Assembly: GCA_900544795.1 (NCBI GenBank)
Contig: UQWM01000019.1
Span: 1 to 43,885, forward strand
Direction of reading: 5' to 3'
DNA from: an uncultured Phascolarctobacterium sp.
Lineage (GTDB): Bacteria > Bacillota > Negativicutes > Acidaminococcales > Acidaminococcaceae
DNA: 43,885 nt
Positions 39,179 to 43,885 of this stretch are shown one piece after another. Position 1 is the stretch's first letter. Each line of letters starts with the position of its first letter. A program made the position numbers and the translations under genes. Below the pieces are notes generated by a model. That model searched no databases and had not been told where the DNA came from. It saw nothing but the letters and a program-made list of their open reading frames with translations.

Positions 39179-40822
39179 ATGGAACCGAAAATGTTTTGTT
39201 TTCAATGTCAGGAAACAGCAGCTAACAAAGGCTGCCAATTCGGCGGCGTCTGCGGCAAAAAACCGCAGACTGCCAAGCTACAGGATCTGCTGATCTATGT
39301 TACCAAAGGCCTCTCTGCTATTACTACCCGCCTGCGGGCCGAGCATCAGCCCGTGCCTGTTGCTGTTGACCGCCTGGTAAGCACCAACCTGTTTATGACC
39401 ATCACCAATGCCAATTTCGACGACCAGCGCTTCATTGATCAAATTGACGCGACCATGTCCTGTCGCGACGAACTTTTAGAGCAACTAAACGACAACAGCG
39501 GCCTGACTGATGCCGCTACCTGGCAATACCGCACACCGGAAGAACGTCTGCTAAAAGCTGACGAGGTCGGTGTGCTGGCGACCGCCAACGAAGATATCCG
39601 CAGCCTGCGCGAGCTTACCATCTATGGCTTAAAAGGACTGGCAGCCTATAATAAACATGCCCATGTGCTGGGTTATGCCGATGCGGCCATCGACGCTTTT
39701 TTACAGCAGACCCTGGCTCAAACACTGGATGACAGCCTGACGGCAGCCGACCTGACCGATCTGGTGCTGACAACAGGCAGCTATGGGGTCAAAGTCATGG
39801 CACTGCTGGATACGGCCAACACTTCGACCTACGGCGATCCTGAAATCACCACAGTTGAGCTGGGTGTAAGAAGCAATCCCGCTATCCTCATTTCCGGCCA
39901 CGACCTGCGCGATCTGGAAATGCTGCTGGAGCAAACGGCAGGCACCGGTGTCGATGTTTACACCCACTCCGAAATGCTGCCAGCCCATTATTACCCGTCC
40001 TTTAAAAAATATCCGCATTTTGTCGGCAATTACGGCAACGCCTGGTGGCAGCAAAAACAAGAATTCGCCGCCTTCAACGGCCCCATCCTTTTGACTACCA
40101 ACTGTCTTGTGCCGCCTGACGCCAGCTATCAGGATCGCGTCTATACTACCGGTTCGGTCGGTTTTGCAGGCTGCAAGCATATCCCCGGTGAGATCGGCGA
40201 AACCAAGGATTTCTCTGCCATTATCACCCATGCAAAAAAATGCCCGACGCCGACCCAGCTGGAAAGCGGCCACTTAGTTGGCGGCTTTGCCCACCATCAG
40301 GTTCTGGCCCTGGCCGATAAAATAGTGGACGCAGTCAAAAACGGCGCCATCAAAAAATTCGTTGTGATGGCTGGCTGTGACGGACGCAGCCCCGCCCGCA
40401 ATTACTATACCGATTTCGCCCAGTCTCTGCCGCAGGATACGGTTATCCTGACCGCAGGCTGTGCCAAATACAAATATAATAAGCTGCAACTGGGAACTAT
40501 CGGTGGCATCCCCCGGGTTTTAGATGCCGGTCAATGCAATGACTCCTATTCACTGGCTTTGATAGCCCTCAAGCTAAAAGAGGTTTTTGAACTGGATGAT
40601 ATCAACCAGCTGCCCATTATTTACAATATCGCCTGGTATGAGCAAAAAGCCGTTATAGTTTTATTGGCACTGCTGTCCTTAGGCATTAAAAACATCCACC
40701 TGGGTCCTACACTGCCAGCCTTCCTTTCACCAAATGTAGCCAAGGTACTGGTAGAAAACTTTGGCATCGCCAGTATCACCAGCGTCGATGCTGATCTGCA
40801 AAGCTTTTTCGGTGATAATTAA
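39179..40822 (+). CDS. hcp: Hydroxylamine reductase (hybrid cluster protein), class I
   Basis: 547 residues. The N-terminal cysteines C7-x2-C10-x8-C19-x5-C25 are the class I spacing that binds a [4Fe-4S] cluster. Hybrid-cluster ligands are recognisable in VYTHSEMLPAHYYP, TTNCLVPPDAS, VGFAGCKHI, TAGCAKYKYN and DAGQCNDSYS. Hcp acts in the cytoplasm as NO or hydroxylamine reductase or S-nitrosylase in anaerobes under nitrosative stress. No hcr or ferredoxin gene is next to it. The 5' region (39006-39178) contains TTGTAAATGCAA, a CRP/FNR-like near-palindrome that could bind an HcpR-type regulator. The gene has its own terminator. Confidence 0.96.
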   Translation: MEPKMFCFQCQETAANKGCQFGGVCGKKPQTAKLQDLLIYVTKGLSAITTRLRAEHQPVPVAVDRLVSTNLFMTITNANFDDQRFIDQIDATMSCRDELLEQLNDNSGLTDAATWQYRTPEERLLKADEVGVLATANEDIRSLRELTIYGLKGLAAYNKHAHVLGYADAAIDAFLQQTLAQTLDDSLTAADLTDLVLTTGSYGVKVMALLDTANTSTYGDPEITTVELGVRSNPAILISGHDLRDLEMLLEQTAGTGVDVYTHSEMLPAHYYPSFKKYPHFVGNYGNAWWQQKQEFAAFNGPILLTTNCLVPPDASYQDRVYTTGSVGFAGCKHIPGEIGETKDFSAIITHAKKCPTPTQLESGHLVGGFAHHQVLALADKIVDAVKNGAIKKFVVMAGCDGRSPARNYYTDFAQSLPQDTVILTAGCAKYKYNKLQLGTIGGIPRVLDAGQCNDSYSLALIALKLKEVFELDDINQLPIIYNIAWYEQKAVIVLLALLSLGIKNIHLGPTLPAFLSPNVAKVLVENFGIASITSVDADLQSFFGDN

Positions 40823-40836
40823 ATAGCTGCCATCAA

Positions 40837-40868
40837 AAAAGACGAGTTCATTAATGAACTCGTCTTTT
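40837..40868. terminator. Bidirectional terminator between hcp and the M20 peptidase gene
   Basis: A 32-base perfect palindrome with arm AAAAGACGAGTTCATT. T and A runs on both sides suit the convergent genes. Confidence 0.9.
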
Positions 40869-40874
40869 AAATAT

Positions 40875-42032
40875 TTACAGCCTGTCTAAATCCATAATGC
40901 AGCTGGCCATCAGCAAAGCCCGTTCTGTCAGTGTCGCTACCTCGATATACTCGCTGTCGCTGTGGGCACCGGCACCACAGGGGCCAACACCGCACAAGGT
41001 CGGCGCACCCGTCATGGCTGGCCAGGCTGCGTCTGAAGCGCCACCTACATACTGTTGACCCGGGGTGGCCAGCCCCAGCCCTGCCGCCTGGCTGGCGTAA
41101 TGCTCGTACAGCTTCTGCACCGCTGGTGTAGTCTCAAAGGGCATAAATTTGATCACATTGCCCGTTACCGTGGTTTTAGTATGCGGCACATAATTGGTAG
41201 CCACGATGCGCTGCACATCAGCAATAGATTTTTCCGCTTCCGCAATGGTCTTAAAGCGCACGTCCACCTCGCCCACGGCCTTATTGGCCACGATATTGGC
41301 CATAGTGCCGCCGCTAAAGGCGCCCACATTATAAGTAGTGCCCAACTCAAAATTATTCAAAGCGTGGATCGCTACCGTCTTTTGAGCCAGCTCTAAAATA
41401 GCGCTGGCACCCTTTTCCGGCTCATTACCGGCGTGAGCAGCAATGCCCTCTACCACCAGTGTCGGCCTGGTAGTTCCTTTTCGTCCTGTAACCACACTGC
41501 CATCGACGCGGCCGAACTCCAGATTAAAGACGGCGTCCTTACCAGCGCCTGCTTTTTTAAACTGATTTACAGCGTCAGTCAAAGGATGGGACATCTCTTC
41601 GTCACCGCATAACAGTACTGTCAGATCCGTCTCTTCCCAACCGTTGGCAACCATCGCTTTGATCACCTGCAGCGCCATCACCAGTCCGCCCTTCATATCC
41701 AACACACCGGGCCCATAGGCCCTGCCGTCTTCGATTTTGAAGGACCGGGCAGCCGCCGTGCCCTTATTAAAAACCGTATCCATATGGCCCGAAAAAAGCA
41801 CCTGTTTTTTACCGGCACGGGCACGGCGCGCTAAAAGCTGTACTGGTGCTTCAGTAGTTTCCAAATACTGCAGCTCAAAGCCCAACGGCGCTAAAAACGC
41901 GCCTATTTTATCTGCGACCTGGTTGATGCCATCTAAAGCATCGGCTCCCGAATCGATATTGACCAGCTGCTCTAAAAATTGCAGCATTTCCGCTTCCGAA
42001 GTCCGGAGCTGTTCTAAAATTTTAGTTTTCAT
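40875..42032 (-). CDS. M20 family metallopeptidase (glutamate carboxypeptidase-like)
   Basis: 385 residues. Di-zinc ligands are visible in LFSGHMDTVFNKG, GPGVLDMKGGLVMALQ (bridging Asp), CGDEEMSHPL (catalytic Glu pair) and NLEFGR. The dimerisation (lid) domain lies between about 185 and 300 (RPTLVVEGIAAHAGNEPEKG). The C-terminal ligand is in GPCGAGAHSDSEYIE. The overall pattern is that of the CPG2-type carboxypeptidases and related dipeptidases, which cleave C-terminal glutamate or other residues. No signal peptide is seen, so it is cytoplasmic. The start is preceded by GAGGAGAAGG. Confidence 0.92.
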   Translation of the reverse strand: MKTKILEQLRTSEAEMLQFLEQLVNIDSGADALDGINQVADKIGAFLAPLGFELQYLETTEAPVQLLARRARAGKKQVLFSGHMDTVFNKGTAAARSFKIEDGRAYGPGVLDMKGGLVMALQVIKAMVANGWEETDLTVLLCGDEEMSHPLTDAVNQFKKAGAGKDAVFNLEFGRVDGSVVTGRKGTTRPTLVVEGIAAHAGNEPEKGASAILELAQKTVAIHALNNFELGTTYNVGAFSGGTMANIVANKAVGEVDVRFKTIAEAEKSIADVQRIVATNYVPHTKTTVTGNVIKFMPFETTPAVQKLYEHYASQAAGLGLATPGQQYVGGASDAAWPAMTGAPTLCGVGPCGAGAHSDSEYIEVATLTERALLMASCIMDLDRL

Positions 42033-42271
42033 AACCTTCTCCTCTGCATAAATACAAGTGTAATGCTTATATTATTCGCTTTTTAGGCTTTTTCTCCTGC
42101 TTTTTAGTTATAAAAAATCACAAATTCAGAAAATTTATAAAACATTGAAGAAGCAATATTTATAAAATAGCGCTTGAATAATAAGCTATCCCCAGGTTTC
42201 CCTGTGTGAAAACAATCACTTTTTGTAAACATTACGCTACAAGCCTTTAAAACAGACTTGTTTAGCACGAT

Positions 42272-42302
42272 TTGTCTTGCGGGGGGGCAAAAGTGGTACA
42301 AT
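42272..42302 (+). promoter_or_regulatory. Autotransporter promoter with a G7 tract in the spacer
   Basis: TTGTCT (42272-42277) and TACAAT (42297-42302) are 19 bases apart, and the spacer contains seven consecutive G (42281-42287). The promoter lies 54 bases before the start codon. The spacer is two bases longer than optimal, so gain or loss of G residues would change promoter strength. The rest of the 323-base gap 42033-42355 shows nothing else I can support. Confidence 0.5.
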
Positions 42303-42355
42303 GTTTTATAGTTATAGCAAATATTTATAAACATCCATCTAAAAGGGGAGTAATT

Positions 42356-43885
42356 ATGATGAATAAAAACCTTAGTAAAGTAATATTGGCCTCGCTGTTG
42401 GGCGGCAGCCTTTTCGGCAACGCCCTGTATGCTAATACGGCCCTGGCAGCAGATATCACCGACCAAACCAAAATCGTTGACAGCACAGAAAACACCGACC
42501 AGATAGCAGGCGAGGCTACCGGCACGGACAACGCTAACAACAATACCCTCATCATCACCGGCAAGGGCGAGATAAACGGATCATATGACATTAGCACTAG
42601 CATCAGTAACGGCAGAGCTTACGGCGGCAAGGCCGAAAATGGAGATGCCAGCGGCAACAAGGTCATCATCGAACAAGGCGGCAAAGTTACTGGCTCCTAT
42701 GTAGGCAATGGTGTTTTCGGTGGCTATGTTGCCGATACCGGCAACGCCAACTACAATACTGTTATCATCAATAAAGGCATAGTAAAAACTGATGTTTATG
42801 GCGGTTATGTCGAAGGTAGCGGTAACGCCAACCATAATATTGTTGCCATCATCGCCAATGATGATGATAATAATATCACAGGGATTTACGGCGGCTATGC
42901 TCAAACTACTGGCGACACCAACTACAATATCGTTACTGCCAGTGGTATTGAAACCGCCCTTCTTTATGGTGGTGTCTCCGAACAAGGTGATAGTAGCTAC
43001 AATAGGGTCTTCCTTGACCAGGGCGCTTATATAAACGGCAATATCTATGGCGGCGCTACAAATATAGGCAACACCAACTATAATATGGTTACGATCGTCG
43101 ATAATGTCCAAGCAGACTTTTATCTTTGTGCTGGCCTTACTACTACCGGCAACGCCAATCACAATATTGTTAATATCTATAGCAGCACAGTAGACGACGA
43201 GGTCTGCGGTGGTAAAGTTAGTGATGCTGGTAACGCCAATGATAATACTGTTACTATCAATGCGGGAAAGATTGATAATAATGTTTATGGCGGCCAGGTC
43301 CAAAACAGCGGCGACGCCATCAACAATACGGTCAACATCATCGGCGACGTCACCTTTAGCACTGGCTCTATACTTTATGGCGGCGACAGCGGCAGCGGTG
43401 ATGCTTTTACCGGCAATACCTTGAATGTTGCCAGCGCCGGGCTGAGCCTGGGCAATGTGGCTAATTTTGAAAACTACAACTTTTACCTGACTGACGCCAA
43501 TATCAATGCGGATGCGGTACTGAAATTGCAGGAAGCCAGCGACACCAATTTGGACAAAGCTAAGATCAACGCCACCTTGAGTGGTGCAGCCCGCGCCTTA
43601 AAAGTTGGCGACACAGTAAAACTGCTGCACAACAGCAATGGTTTCAGCACCACTGGCACCATTACCGGAACCACCCTGCAACAGGGCTTCAGCCTTATTT
43701 ACGGCGTCAAGTTTGATGCCTCTGCCGACAGAGTAAACTTTACGGTCACCGAGGGCGGCAGTGCTACGGAAGCAAGCAAGTCGCCCAGCGAGACCCGCCT
43801 GGCAACTGTGGGCTTTTTAAACAGCGGTGCCGATAACTTTACCGATAAGGGCATCGCCAATGCCGTCGCTGTGGCAAGCAGTGAC
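42356..43885 (+). CDS. Autotransporter-like repetitive surface protein, 3' part outside window
   Basis: 510 residues are visible, open to the last base. Tandem starts ATG-ATG follow AGGGGAG. Residues 1-~36 form a signal peptide (MMNKNLSKVILASLLGGSLF … ALA). From ~65 to ~355 at least eight imperfect 25- to 40-residue repeats follow the theme G-N-A-N-x-N-x-V-x-I … G-x-V-x-G-x-V-Y-G-G, for example GSGNANHNIVAII, TGDTNYNIVTA and TGNANHNIVNIY, as in passenger domains that fold into beta-helices. Then comes a less repetitive region with LNVASAGLSLGNVANFENYN and ATLSGAARALKVGDTVKLL, typical of the stretch before a translocation barrel, which would lie beyond the window. An outer-membrane adhesin is the likely role. 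Confidence 0.85.
   Translation, partial: MMNKNLSKVILASLLGGSLFGNALYANTALAADITDQTKIVDSTENTDQIAGEATGTDNANNNTLIITGKGEINGSYDISTSISNGRAYGGKAENGDASGNKVIIEQGGKVTGSYVGNGVFGGYVADTGNANYNTVIINKGIVKTDVYGGYVEGSGNANHNIVAIIANDDDNNITGIYGGYAQTTGDTNYNIVTASGIETALLYGGVSEQGDSSYNRVFLDQGAYINGNIYGGATNIGNTNYNMVTIVDNVQADFYLCAGLTTTGNANHNIVNIYSSTVDDEVCGGKVSDAGNANDNTVTINAGKIDNNVYGGQVQNSGDAINNTVNIIGDVTFSTGSILYGGDSGSGDAFTGNTLNVASAGLSLGNVANFENYNFYLTDANINADAVLKLQEASDTNLDKAKINATLSGAARALKVGDTVKLLHNSNGFSTTGTITGTTLQQGFSLIYGVKFDASADRVNFTVTEGGSATEASKSPSETRLATVGFLNSGADNFTDKGIANAVAVASSD

Noticed and set aside
42581..43303. 240-codon minus-strand ORF with isoleucine/valine-rich repeats
   Set aside because: It mirrors the repetitive autotransporter frame; it lacks a ribosome site and the sense frame has a signal peptide and coherent repeats.

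Overview
The window looks like chromosome from an anaerobic, outer-membrane-bearing Firmicute of the class Negativicutes. An Acidaminococcaceae such as Phascolarctobacterium is my best guess, but this is inference. The grounds are Firmicute-style genes and signals (strong AGGAGG ribosome sites, type III glutamine synthetase, extended -10 promoters) next to a long repetitive autotransporter-type passenger that needs an outer membrane. Anaerobe markers are also present: HydE, a class I hybrid cluster protein and a ferredoxin-like DUF362 protein.

Layout. (a) 1-~2100 is a GC-rich block with a 5'-truncated cation diffusion facilitator and a complete tRNA-Ala(CGC), followed by an AT-rich gene that has lost its 3' end. 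It meets a truncated copper-amine-oxidase-N-like gene on the other strand at about 2088-2110. This block differs in composition from the rest and is either a transferred segment or an assembly join. (b) 2755-9754 is host core: an 89-aa protein, an ammonium transporter fused to a PII protein, glutamine synthetase III (glnN), purC, a methyltransferase and a YjbR-type protein. (c) 9766-22840 is a 13.1-kb AT-rich island. Its genes are an ImmA/IrrE-type metallopeptidase, HsdR, a fused HsdM-HsdS and an XRE repressor on the minus strand. On the plus strand are a P4-type primase-helicase, a zinc-ribbon protein, an HK97-type capsid protein, a TnpW-like protein and a large serine recombinase. The island sits inside the loop of a transcription terminator and splits its two arms 13 kb apart. 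(d) 22865-42032 is host core again: ybjQ, a DUF362 ferredoxin protein, a zinc block (Fur-family regulator, ZnuA, ZnuC, ZnuB, PHP phosphoesterase), an amidohydrolase, two tandem exported paralogues and an AGCS symporter. It continues with YigZ, a BASS transporter, a GGDEF protein, HydE overlapping a ClC antiporter, YjiH-YjiG, Hcp and an M20 peptidase. (e) 42356-43885 is the start of the autotransporter-like repeat protein, cut by the window end.

How parts work together. glnN and amt-PII form a nitrogen-assimilation unit. Both are preceded by terminator hairpins whose 5' arms can instead pair into small hexaloop hairpins, which suggests attenuation. The zinc genes form one unit headed by a metalloregulator with a 17-bp palindrome in front of it. 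The island combines replication (AEP primase-helicase plus 60-bp iteron-like repeats), excision and integration (serine recombinase), a capsid protein without portal or terminase, and a type I restriction-modification cargo. That set fits a phage satellite or a reduced prophage more than a conjugative element. The most noteworthy signals are the split-terminator integration site, the capsid-only gene content, the nested inverted repeats enclosing the recombinase start site, the glnN/amt leaders, and two homopolymer tracts (A8 at a signal-peptide start, G7 in a promoter spacer) that could make exported proteins phase variable.
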